From positions 1,007,489-1,027,061 of the forward strand of contig CP070808.1 of the NCBI GenBank assembly GCA_020343715.1: a stretch of DNA of 19,573 nt, given 5' to 3'. The first letter of the stretch is position 1. Every line of letters starts with the position of its first letter. Origin of the DNA: Thermoplasmata archaeon. GTDB lineage: Archaea > Thermoplasmatota > DTKX01 > GCA-020343715. The notes beneath the pieces were generated by a model. It was not told where the DNA came from and did not search any database. It worked only from the letters and a program-made list of their open reading frames with translations. The translations under genes and the position numbers were made by a program. Positions 5,874 through 12,724 of the stretch are shown one piece after another.

Positions 5874-5881
5874 TTAATTAA
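5874..5881 (+). promoter_or_regulatory. TATA box of the five-helix membrane protein
   Basis: TTAATTAA is centred 27 bp before the ATG at 5904, and no ribosome-binding site stands at a useful distance. It is the clearest example in the window of a leaderless arrangement. Confidence 0.6.
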
Positions 5882-5903
5882 CCTGGAGGGCCTTGTTCCG
5901 ACG

Positions 5904-6587
5904 ATGGGCGGAGCTAGGAACTTGGCTGGCCGCGTGAGGGATGGCTTCGGCAGCGTCGGAAGGGAGCTGGGAAGGATCTTTCGACGCACCGGTCGCGACG
6001 TGGTCACCACCATCGAGGAGAGGCCCGACGTGGGCCCCATCGAGGTGGAGCTGCCCTACCCGCTCCCCACCCGGGAACAACCCCTGGCACTGGCCCTTTT
6101 CTTCGGTGCCGGGGTCGTCCTGGTCGCCTCCGTGACCATGGTGGTGACCAGCTACGCCCTCTTGGGACGGGTCTCCCCTTCCCTGGTCACCGCCATCGGC
6201 GCCATGGCAGTGATCATGGCCATTGCAGGGAACCTAACCCTAATCGCCCGGTACGTGGAGGACAACGCCACCCACACGGTGCGACCAATGGTCGGTGCCG
6301 GCATACCGCTCCTCCAGGCCCTCCACTACTGGTTCAATCCCGTGGTGGCCGTCCTGGCTGTGACCTACGTCATGGTCCAGGCCTCCAACAACTGGCTACT
6401 CCCCGTGGCGGCGCTGACACTCCTGGTGTGGGCGGTCACGGGCCTCCTGCTCAAGCTGCCCCGGGACTCCCCCTGGAACGGTCCCATGTTGAGGCGGACG
6501 GCGGGCGCGTTGCACAAGCAGCCCATCATCTACCTGCTCCTCATCGCCCTGGTGTCCATCGGGTTCCTGGCCGACCTGATCTACTGA
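5904..6587 (+). CDS. integral membrane protein, five predicted helices
   Basis: A 227-residue protein that I do not recognise. Residues 1-40 are basic (many Arg, with Gly-Arg pairs) and would lie in the cytoplasm. Hydrophobic segments follow at about 61-86, 92-116, 141-159, 163-184 and 207-226. The loop after the second helix holds an Asn-Ala-Thr sequon and conserved-looking His, Thr and Arg residues (121-127). The loop after the fourth helix is basic with Pro and Arg. No transport or catalytic motif is evident. The ATG at 5904 follows a TTAATTAA box by 27 bp, so the mRNA is probably leaderless. It is 48 bp upstream of the MtxX-like gene on the same strand and may be transcribed with it. The family could be lineage-specific. 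Confidence 0.78.
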   Translation: MGGARNLAGRVRDGFGSVGRELGRIFRRTGRDVVTTIEERPDVGPIEVELPYPLPTREQPLALALFFGAGVVLVASVTMVVTSYALLGRVSPSLVTAIGAMAVIMAIAGNLTLIARYVEDNATHTVRPMVGAGIPLLQALHYWFNPVVAVLAVTYVMVQASNNWLLPVAALTLLVWAVTGLLLKLPRDSPWNGPMLRRTAGALHKQPIIYLLLIALVSIGFLADLIY

Positions 6588-6635
6588 GGGAAACCTTATG
6601 CCGCGTGAGCCCATTGGGACGGACGGAGGTCCCAG

Positions 6636-7403
6636 ATGCTCGAACGTGTAGCCCGCGCTTCCGAGGAGGCCCGCGTCGCTGTGGTCATAGGCTCCGCACA
6701 GGAGGGCGACGGGGCGGACCTCTCCGCACAAAGGGCCAACGAGTCGGGCCTGGGGCCTGTCACGGTGGTGAGGGAACCGGAGGCGTTGGTCGAAGGGCTG
6801 ACCGAGGGCCGGGCCGATGCCGCGGTCCGGGGCACCCTTCCTTCCCACGGGGTGCTCCCCCTCCTGAGGGAGGTGGTCGATGACGGTCCCGTCGGACGTG
6901 TGGCCCTCATGGACATAGGCGGAGGCCGGACCTTCCTGCTGGCACCCGTGGGCATCGACGAGGGCAGGGACATGGCCGAGCGGTGGGAACTCCTCAGGGG
7001 CGCCATCGACCTGGCGGACCGCCTTGGATGGGAGCCCAGTGTGGCCGTGATGTCCATGGGAAGGCACGAGGACAGGGACCGTGGGGAGGCGATCGCCCTG
7101 TCTCACAGGGAGTGCGAGGCCCTCAGGTCCGCGGCGGAGGCCGAGGGGGCACGGGCCGTGTGCGCCGGCATCCAGCTGGAACGGGCCGTGGGGGAGGCCA
7201 ACGTGGTCCTGGCACCCGACGGGGTGACGGGGAACCTGGTGTTCAGGGCCCTGCACCTGGTTTCGGGCCACGAGAGTTGGGGGGCGGTGGCCCTGGGCCT
7301 GTTGCCCCTCGTGTTCGTGGACACATCACGGGAGAAGGCGGACTACCTGGGCGCACTGCACTTGGCCCGGGCATTGGCCGCGGGCCGGAAGGATGGTCGC
7401 TGA
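6636..7403 (+). CDS. MtxX / phosphotransacetylase-like protein
   Basis: A 255-residue protein of the phosphate acetyl/butyryl transferase fold, closest in appearance to MtxX (methanogenesis marker protein 4), whose exact reaction is not established. Visible features are a Gly-rich start of the fold (Val-Val-Ile-Gly-Ser near 16-20), Asp-Ile-Gly-Gly-Gly-Arg-Thr-Phe-Leu at 93-101, a Val-Met-Ser-Met-Gly-Arg segment near 138-143, and the diagnostic Ala-Pro-Asp-Gly-Val-Thr-Gly-Asn-Leu at 193-201 that lines the substrate pocket in Pta/PlsX-type enzymes. GGAGGT five bases upstream fixes ATG 6636. PlsX-like acyl phosphate transferase is the main alternative, but this protein is shorter than PlsX and lacks its neighbours. 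The gene converges on the Toprim gene with six bases between the two stop codons. Confidence 0.72.
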   Translation: MLERVARASEEARVAVVIGSAQEGDGADLSAQRANESGLGPVTVVREPEALVEGLTEGRADAAVRGTLPSHGVLPLLREVVDDGPVGRVALMDIGGGRTFLLAPVGIDEGRDMAERWELLRGAIDLADRLGWEPSVAVMSMGRHEDRDRGEAIALSHRECEALRSAAEAEGARAVCAGIQLERAVGEANVVLAPDGVTGNLVFRALHLVSGHESWGAVALGLLPLVFVDTSREKADYLGALHLARALAAGRKDGR

Positions 7404-7409
7404 GACGGC

Positions 7410-7832
7410 TCACAACCCACGGTCCTTGACGTGGACCGCCGCCCTGAGCCTCTCCACGTGGCCCTGCAGTGATTCGATGTCGTGGATCTGGTAGGGGAGC
7501 GTCATCTTGAGCCTCCTCCGGGTGTCCACGTCCACCGAGGCCCCCGTTGAACGGAAGTGGGCCTCCAACCGGCTCGCCAGCTGGCCCCCCTTCCTGTCCC
7601 AGTCGGTCAGCACGATGAAGGCATCGTACTCCCGGGCCAGGTCCTCTGCCAGGTTGAGCAGCGACACCCCCTGGTTCAGCTTGATGATCGGCGGCGGGAC
7701 TCCCAACCCGGTGAGCGACGCCACGTCGCGGTGGCCCTCGACGATGATGGCCACCCCCGGATCCCTCTCCCTCAGCTCGTCCAGGACCCGCTCGACCGAC
7801 TCCAGGCGCTCCCTGTCCCTGGAGGTCGTCAT
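7410..7832 (-). CDS. small Toprim-domain protein (UPF0292-like)
   Basis: A 140-residue protein consisting of a single Toprim fold, the metal-binding domain of primases, topoisomerases, OLD nucleases and RNase M5. The catalytic Glu32 is in Val-Glu-Gly-His-Arg-Asp, and the Asp-x-Asp pair Asp77/Asp79 is in Leu-Thr-Asp-Trp-Asp-Arg-Lys-Gly. Both motifs are intact, so it is likely active or metal-binding. Short stand-alone archaeal Toprim proteins of this kind are grouped as UPF0292 and have no assigned role. The Val-Glu-Gly-x-x-Asp motif also resembles RNase M5. Its ATG overlaps the stop of the DUF167 gene by four bases, so the two are translationally coupled, and it is the last gene of the operon. 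Confidence 0.85.
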   Translation of the reverse strand: MTTSRDRERLESVERVLDELRERDPGVAIIVEGHRDVASLTGLGVPPPIIKLNQGVSLLNLAEDLAREYDAFIVLTDWDRKGGQLASRLEAHFRSTGASVDVDTRRRLKMTLPYQIHDIESLQGHVERLRAAVHVKDRGL

Positions 7833-8194
7833 CCTTGCCCTTCCCCCTCACCGAGGACCGAGGCGAAGCGCTCCTCTAACTCAGACAGGGCGACACCGGA
7901 CGCCCTCACCGTCTTCCTTCGGGTCGTCGCCCCTCGGGCGATGTGGACGTCCTTGGGGCCGATCCCCAGCAGGTCGGCCAAGGTGGCCAGGAGCTCAGCG
8001 TTCGCCTTCCCCTCCTCAGCCGGGGCGGTGACCCTGACCTTTATGCGTTGTCGCCAGGGGTCGTAGGGTCCCACCATCGTCGATGAGGCCCCAGGCTCCA
8101 CGTACAGGTCCATGTCGACGGTCTCACCGTCAATCTCCCTCAGGGCCGTCCTCCAATCCTTGAGCTCCACGGTCGGTGATATGGCGGGTGCCAC
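7829..8194 (-). CDS. DUF167 / YggU (UPF0235) family protein
   Basis: A 121-residue member of a small conserved family of unknown function found in all three domains of life. The family core is visible: Val-Glu-Pro-Gly-Ala at 32-36, Ile-Lys-Val-Arg-Val-Thr-Ala-Pro-Ala-Glu-Glu-Gly-Lys-Ala-Asn at 51-65, then Leu-Ala-Asp-Leu-Leu-Gly-Ile and Ile-Ala-Arg-Gly-Ala-Thr-Thr-Arg-Arg-Lys. The GTG at 8194 is the likely start, since AAGGA stands five bases upstream. The family domain itself begins about 20 residues in, so a short N-terminal extension is present. It lies 16 bp after the unrecognised basic protein and overlaps the Toprim gene by four bases. Confidence 0.9.
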   Translation of the reverse strand: MAPAISPTVELKDWRTALREIDGETVDMDLYVEPGASSTMVGPYDPWRQRIKVRVTAPAEEGKANAELLATLADLLGIGPKDVHIARGATTRRKTVRASGVALSELEERFASVLGEGEGQG

Positions 8195-8210
8195 GAAAAT
8201 CCTTTGGGTG

Positions 8211-8621
8211 TCAGGCGAAGGTCTCGGATATGACGTCCCCTATGTGCTCGTAAACCCGTCTGGCGATGACAGGCCCGAAGATGGTCGATGCCAGGCTTGC
8301 CAGGTCGTAGTTGAGGGCGCACAGGTCCTGCTTCCCCAGGGAGGCCACGCCCTTTCGCCGGCACATGATCTGGGAGAGCCTGGTGTCGACCAGGTTGTCC
8401 CCGACGCCGGTGAGCATGTTGTACGAACGCCTCATCTCCTGCAGGATGACCCTGTTCCTTACGGTGTCGGGAGAGGTGCCGGTACTGTCGCGGAGCCGCT
8501 TCATTATCCGTACCTTACGCACCTTCACGGGAGTGCAGGTCTTGCGGGGCCTCGCGTGTCGGCCAGCGTCTATCGGAGGCAGCTCTGCCTCGGCCATGTT
8601 TAAGGTCCTCTCCTTGGTCAT
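8211..8621 (-). CDS. unrecognised basic protein, first gene of the Toprim operon
   Basis: A 136-residue protein with no family I recognise. Residues 20-60 are rich in Arg and Lys (His-Ala-Arg-Pro-Arg-Lys near 22-27, Val-Arg-Lys-Val-Arg-Ile near 34-39) with the look of a nucleic-acid contact. The rest reads as helical: Arg-Asn-Arg-Val-Ile-Leu-Gln-Glu-Met-Arg-Arg-Ser-Tyr-Asn, a Cys-Arg-Arg-Lys-Gly-Val segment near 87, and a C-terminal helix. Three Cys are spread out and do not form a zinc ribbon. Two starts are possible: ATG 8621, leaderless behind the TATA box at 8647-8654, or ATG 8597, which has GGAGAGG upstream and a nearer TATA box at 8627-8635. The gene heads an operon with DUF167 and Toprim genes, which hints at a nucleic-acid role, but that is inference. 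Confidence 0.72.
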   Translation of the reverse strand: MTKERTLNMAEAELPPIDAGRHARPRKTCTPVKVRKVRIMKRLRDSTGTSPDTVRNRVILQEMRRSYNMLTGVGDNLVDTRLSQIMCRRKGVASLGKQDLCALNYDLASLASTIFGPVIARRVYEHIGDVISETFA

Positions 8622-8626
8622 CGCCC

Positions 8627-8654
8627 ATATTTATGGCAATTGATAATATTTATA
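8627..8654 (-). promoter_or_regulatory. two tandem TATA boxes before the Toprim operon
   Basis: The octamer ATATTTAT (plus strand) occurs at 8627-8634 and again at 8646-8653. Read on the minus strand both are good TATA boxes. The upstream one is about 29 bp from ATG 8621 and fits a leaderless start. The downstream one would initiate near 8605 and favour ATG 8597. Confidence 0.55.
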
Positions 8655-8674
8655 GGTGAGCCTACGATTATCAA
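8640..8674. promoter_or_regulatory. extended inverted repeat over the TATA box, operator candidate
   Basis: TTGATAAT (8640-8647) is repeated in inverted form as ATTATCAA (8667-8674). Between them lies a second inverted pair, TAGG-TGAG-CCTA (8653-8664), which resembles the core of DtxR/IdeR-type metalloregulator boxes. The element covers the upstream TATA box of the Toprim operon, a typical position for an archaeal repressor site. Confidence 0.5.
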
Positions 8675-8725
8675 AGCCTGCGGCTCATGTTCTGGCGATG
8701 GGATGTGCCGATTCTCAATCAGCGT

Positions 8726-11700
8726 CTACTCATCTTCCCTAGGGGTCTCCTCGACGGGTTCCACAGGAGCCTCGGCCGATGGGTCGTATCCGGCGTCCTT
8801 GGGTTGATCGTAGGGGGTGTCCTCCCCCACATCGTGACCCTCGTCCGGCGGGGCAGGGTCCTCGACCCCGGGGCCGTAGTCGTAGTTGTAGTACGGGTTG
8901 TCCATCTCCTCTAAGGGGCTTCCGGGTATTGGAGCCTCCTCCGCCGGTGGCGGCGGAGGCGGTGGCGGCGGTGGGGGCAGGGGTCTGCTCCTGGGGGCCT
9001 GGCCCTCGGCCATGGCCGGGATCTGGACCTCGTCGTCGGGGGTGTCCTCGCCCTTCTTGCCCCTGGACATCACCAGGAACGCCACGAGCAGGAGGACGAT
9101 GACGGCTGCCACGATCCCGCCGATGACGGTCATCGAAAGGAAGGGCTCCTCCTCCACTGGCTTCTTCTTGACCTCGATGAACCACTGCTCGGTGGTAACG
9201 CCGCCCCGGGTGTCGGTGACGGTCAGCTTCACGGTGTAGTGCCCCTTGAGGGTGTACACATGCTGGGTGGTGGAGTCGGGGGACGTGATGCCGTCCCCGA
9301 AGTCCCATAGGAAGGTCAGGGAGTCGCCGTCGACGTCGGAGGTGCCGTTGTTGACGAAGTTCACCGGGTCGTCCAAGTAGGCCTGCTCCGGGTACACGTC
9401 CACGCTGATGACGGGCGGCGAGTTGGGGGTGACGTTGATGGTCCACACCCTCTCGTCGTCGGGGTCCGCCCCGTGACCGGGCCTCGCCCTGACCTTCAGG
9501 TAGTTCGTGTCCCCGGCGGCGGTCCACGTGAAGGTGGCCACCATGCGGTCGCCGATGCCCAGGGACTCCTCCCTGCTGTCCACCAGCTCGTCGTTGACCA
9601 GGAACTCCAGGACCGCCGGGCTGGCGGCCAGCTCGCCCTCGTTGTAGACGACGGCGTTCACGGTGACCCTGTCCTTCTCGATGGGGTTCTGCTTGTCCAG
9701 GTACATGTCCCGGATCTCGAGCAGCGGCAGGTAGGGCTTGACCAGGATGGATATCTGGGTCGAGTTGGTCGACCCGTGCTCGTCGGTGACCTCCAGCGTT
9801 ATCAGGTGGTCGCCCTCCACCATCGACTTGATGAAGGCGGGGTTGGTGGACAGCTCCCCGGATATGGAGCTGATCCAGCGGAAGCTCAGATCGTCCTCGT
9901 CGGGGTCCCACGACGATGACGCGGAGAACTCCACGGGCTCCGCGGGGGTGAACCGCTCCCCCGTGGAGGGGAAGTCTATGAGGGGTATCGGGTCCCGATT
10001 GAGGACCTCGGGGCCCGTGTACGAGCCCCCAGGCGGGTCCCTGACGGGGTTCTTGCCGTCGGAGAACTCGAAGAAGTAATCGTGCTCGCCCAGGTTCAGG
10101 CGGGTGGTGAAGCTGAACACCGCCCCGTCGGTGAAGTCCTGGTCGGGGCTGGACATCTCGTAGGGCGTGCCGTCGATGTAGACGTACTTGACCACCGGCT
10201 CGTCGTTGTCCACGTCGGTGTAGGTGATGGAGTACTCGAACCAGGTGGTCCTGTCACCGGAGGACTTGTCCATCTGGCCCAGCGACAGGATGGGCGGGGA
10301 GTTGAACTCCACGGATATGCCCTTGAACGAAGGCGTCAGGTGCCGCTTGAGGGAGTCGGTGGTGATGGTGACCTCGAACTGGAAGTAGCGGCCGTAAGGG
10401 ATGTCGATGCTGGTGTCGTCCTTGCCAACCTCCTCCCAGCCCGTGGAGGCCGACATGTCGGGGTTCTTGGAGGTGCGTATCTCGACCGTCACCTTGACCA
10501 GGTTGGGGTTGGCGTCCTGGGGGATCTCGTCCCTATAGACGATGCGCTCAAGGCTGGAGCGCTCCTGCCCTAGGTCATAGATCGGCGATGTGTAAGTACC
10601 ACGGCTGGCATAGCGGAAGGCCTCCATGTTCACGGTGTCCACCGAGGGGCTGATGGTGTCGTCATCGGTGTGGAAGTACATCCGGTAGGCCACCCTGCCC
10701 GCCCCGAAGTGGTGGTCGCCTATGGCGGTGCCCGCCGGGTCGGTGAAGTAGGAGTTGGAGGTCCCGTCGGGACCCACGAAGTTGGTGGGCGTCTCCAGCA
10801 TGCTGGAGCTGGCCACCTGGAACTTGACGGGGTCGGGTCCCACGGACGGGGACTGGGAGGTGGGGGTCCAGGATATCTCGCCCATGGACACCACGCCGCC
10901 CACGTCGTAGACTGCTGAGGTTAGCCACCCGTCGGTCTGGAAGGGCACCTGGGTGGAGTATACCATGACGTCGTTATAGGAGGTGAGGGGCGGGTTGCCA
11001 GTCTCGGCGGCGCCGGCGAAGGCCAGCCCCAGGTTGTTGGTTGGGTCCCACACGAAGGCCCCCCAGTACCGGGCGTCGGGGGCGTTCTCCATCTGCCTCC
11101 ACGAGTCCTGGAGGGGGCTGTACTCGTACAGCCGGGAGCTGATGGCGCTGCCGGTGAAGCCCCCGAAGGAGTAGGCCTTGTTGCCCACCGGGTCCCAGGA
11201 CATGGAGTGGAACACCCTCGTCACGGGGGCGTTGCTCCGCTGGTTCCAGGTGTTGGTGGAGGGCTTGTACGAGAGGACGGAGGACATGGGGTTGTTGTTT
11301 CCCCGCTGGCCGCCGAATACTATCATCATCTCGTTCTGGGCGTCCCAGACCGAGGCGGCGCCGCCCCGGGCCTGGTTGGAGTCGAAGTTGGCCAGCCGGG
11401 TCCACGAGTTGGTGCCGGGCCTGAACGCCCACAGCTGGTTCGTGACGTTGGCCATCGTACCGTCCCTGGTCCCGCCGGCCACGAGCATCTGGTCGTTCAC
11501 ATTGTCCCAAACGGCGGTGTGCATGACCACGCCCCCGAAGGGGCAGTCGGCCATGAGGGCCCACGTGTCGTTGGCGGGCCAGTAGACCAGCGTCTCGTTG
11601 AGCAGGAAGATGTCGCTACCGACGACGGTGATGCCCCCGAACACGATCATCATGTGTAAGCTCTCCGCCCAGACGGCGGTGTGGAGGAACTTGGGCCGGT

Positions 11701-12190
11701 TCACCGGGCTCTTCTCGTCCCAGATGCCGGTGGCGCCGTCGTAGGACCACAGGGTGTTATGAACGAACCTGTTCTGGGCGGTGTCGTGGACGCCCCCGTA
11801 GACCAGGACCTCGGAGTTGTCCCTGTCGTAGACGGCCGAGTGCATGAAGTCGCCGTTGCTGTCGAAGCCCGGGTTGGTGGTCCAGTGGGAGGCCAGGTCC
11901 AGCTTGGGCTTGTTCTGACCGTCCACCACCATGTCCATGGCGTTGCCGTCGGACCATGCTTCGTCGGATATGGGATAGGACTCCACGTCCAGCTTGACGG
12001 TCCCCCCTTCGATGACGACCTTGTCGAGGACGGCCTGGTTGGTACCGGACCCCTGCAGGTCCTCGGTAGAGTCCACATCGAACACAAGGGCCTCGGCGGT
12101 GTCCGAGGAGTACGGGAGCACCCCGACGAGGGTGCTGATGAGCATCATCGCGACTATCAGAAGGGAGGGGGTCGACCTTGTCACAGTCAT
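8726..12190 (-). CDS. large surface protein: kelch, PKD, CARDB, PKD, membrane anchor, Pro-rich tail
   Basis: A 1154-residue single-pass surface protein. A signal peptide or N-terminal helix occupies residues 1-33. A kelch beta-propeller follows at about 112-410, its blades marked by repeated Val-Phe-Gly-Gly or similar and by Trp-Asp. Then come two modules with a Thr-Ser-x-x-Tyr-Asp-x-Gly signature (424-545), a beta region with Asp-Val-Asp-Asn-Asp (655-720), a PKD domain (732-818), a CARDB-like domain (823-920) and a second PKD domain with the classic Trp-Asp-Phe-Gly-Asp-Gly at 962-967. Residues 1018-1041 are the membrane helix. The 113-residue cytoplasmic tail has a run of about a dozen prolines near 1071-1082 and a Tyr/Asn-rich patch near 1099-1106, and is acidic to the end. 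Asn-x-Ser/Thr sequons suggest glycosylation. TTTAAA lies 54 bp upstream. The ligand is unknown; adhesion or cell-envelope structure is likely. Confidence 0.92.
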   Translation of the reverse strand: MTVTRSTPSLLIVAMMLISTLVGVLPYSSDTAEALVFDVDSTEDLQGSGTNQAVLDKVVIEGGTVKLDVESYPISDEAWSDGNAMDMVVDGQNKPKLDLASHWTTNPGFDSNGDFMHSAVYDRDNSEVLVYGGVHDTAQNRFVHNTLWSYDGATGIWDEKSPVNRPKFLHTAVWAESLHMMIVFGGITVVGSDIFLLNETLVYWPANDTWALMADCPFGGVVMHTAVWDNVNDQMLVAGGTRDGTMANVTNQLWAFRPGTNSWTRLANFDSNQARGGAASVWDAQNEMMIVFGGQRGNNNPMSSVLSYKPSTNTWNQRSNAPVTRVFHSMSWDPVGNKAYSFGGFTGSAISSRLYEYSPLQDSWRQMENAPDARYWGAFVWDPTNNLGLAFAGAAETGNPPLTSYNDVMVYSTQVPFQTDGWLTSAVYDVGGVVSMGEISWTPTSQSPSVGPDPVKFQVASSSMLETPTNFVGPDGTSNSYFTDPAGTAIGDHHFGAGRVAYRMYFHTDDDTISPSVDTVNMEAFRYASRGTYTSPIYDLGQERSSLERIVYRDEIPQDANPNLVKVTVEIRTSKNPDMSASTGWEEVGKDDTSIDIPYGRYFQFEVTITTDSLKRHLTPSFKGISVEFNSPPILSLGQMDKSSGDRTTWFEYSITYTDVDNDEPVVKYVYIDGTPYEMSSPDQDFTDGAVFSFTTRLNLGEHDYFFEFSDGKNPVRDPPGGSYTGPEVLNRDPIPLIDFPSTGERFTPAEPVEFSASSSWDPDEDDLSFRWISSISGELSTNPAFIKSMVEGDHLITLEVTDEHGSTNSTQISILVKPYLPLLEIRDMYLDKQNPIEKDRVTVNAVVYNEGELAASPAVLEFLVNDELVDSREESLGIGDRMVATFTWTAAGDTNYLKVRARPGHGADPDDERVWTINVTPNSPPVISVDVYPEQAYLDDPVNFVNNGTSDVDGDSLTFLWDFGDGITSPDSTTQHVYTLKGHYTVKLTVTDTRGGVTTEQWFIEVKKKPVEEEPFLSMTVIGGIVAAVIVLLLVAFLVMSRGKKGEDTPDDEVQIPAMAEGQAPRSRPLPPPPPPPPPPPAEEAPIPGSPLEEMDNPYYNYDYGPGVEDPAPPDEGHDVGEDTPYDQPKDAGYDPSAEAPVEPVEETPREDE

Positions 12191-12240
12191 ACCATCCTGG
12201 GCCGTCTGGCTGGCCTCCCGAGCTGATACCCGTTACCCCA

Positions 12241-12248
12241 TTTAAAGG
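12241..12248 (-). promoter_or_regulatory. TATA box of the kelch surface protein gene
   Basis: CCTTTAAA on the minus strand, about 54 bp before ATG 12190, gives a leader of roughly 28 bases with a weak AGGATGGT ribosome-binding site next to the start. Confidence 0.55.
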
Positions 12249-12282
12249 TTTCTTACCAGGACCTCTGGAGGCCTACGTCGGA

Positions 12283-12301
12283 GGGGGTGGACTGGACCCC
12301 C
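12283..12301. other. inverted repeat in the divergent kelch/PRC promoter region
   Basis: GGGGGT and ACCCCC are separated by seven bases, midway between the two divergent TATA boxes. This could be a regulator site acting on both genes, or a chance GC-rich hairpin. Confidence 0.3.
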
Positions 12302-12347
12302 CGCGGAGTGGAGGAGAATTCGCTCCGTTGATACGCGGTGCCCAACC

Positions 12348-12355
12348 CTTAAATT
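12348..12355 (+). promoter_or_regulatory. TATA box of the PRC-barrel gene pair
   Basis: CTTAAATT lies about 45 bp before ATG 12397, leaving a leader of about 20 bases with a GAGGGAGTGA ribosome-binding site. CATATAG at 12364-12370 is less well placed. Confidence 0.5.
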
Positions 12356-12396
12356 CCCCCCGGCATATAGCAGTCGCACACCACGAGGGAGTGAAG

Positions 12397-12711
12397 ATGC
12401 CGGAGTTCACGCTGTCGAGCATGAGGGCTAAGCGCATCATCACCACCGACGGCCGCTACGTCGGTTCGGTCAAGCGCTTCGAACTGGACACCATCCTGTG
12501 GAAGGTCAGGTCAATCGTCGTGGACGTGGACAACGCCGCCATGGAGCCCCTGGGCCTCAAGCGCTCGCGCATCAGGCCTAACGAGATCCTGGTGGGCAAG
12601 GAGCTGGTCGGTCGGGTGGGTGACGTCATCAAGCTGAACGTCTCCATGGAGATACTCAAGAACCAGCTGAGCCTACCCACCTCGAAGAAGAAGGTGATCG
12701 CCAAGGAGTAG
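12397..12711 (+). CDS. PRC-barrel domain protein
   Basis: A 104-residue protein that is one PRC-barrel, the small beta-barrel related to the RimM C-terminal domain and photosynthetic reaction centre H subunit. Stand-alone archaeal PRC-barrels bind other proteins; in haloarchaea CdpB-type PRC-barrels act in cell division (family knowledge). Seen here: Met-Arg-Ala-Lys-Arg-Ile near 9-14, Asp-Gly-Arg-Tyr-Val-Gly-Ser-Val near 18-25, Val-Arg-Ser-Ile-Val-Val-Asp-Val-Asp near 37-45, and Val-Gly-Arg-Val-Gly-Asp-Val-Ile-Lys-Leu-Asn near 71-81. GAGGGAGTGA just upstream fixes ATG 12397; a longer frame exists upstream but crosses the promoter. A second PRC-like gene follows after 13 bases. Confidence 0.9.
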   Translation: MPEFTLSSMRAKRIITTDGRYVGSVKRFELDTILWKVRSIVVDVDNAAMEPLGLKRSRIRPNEILVGKELVGRVGDVIKLNVSMEILKNQLSLPTSKKKVIAKE

Positions 12712-12724
12712 GGGGGTGGATGGA

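Noticed and set aside
12178..12396. Upstream extension of the first PRC-barrel gene
   Set aside because: The added 73 residues cross the divergent promoter region and are unlike any PRC-barrel. The ribosome-binding site fits ATG 12397.
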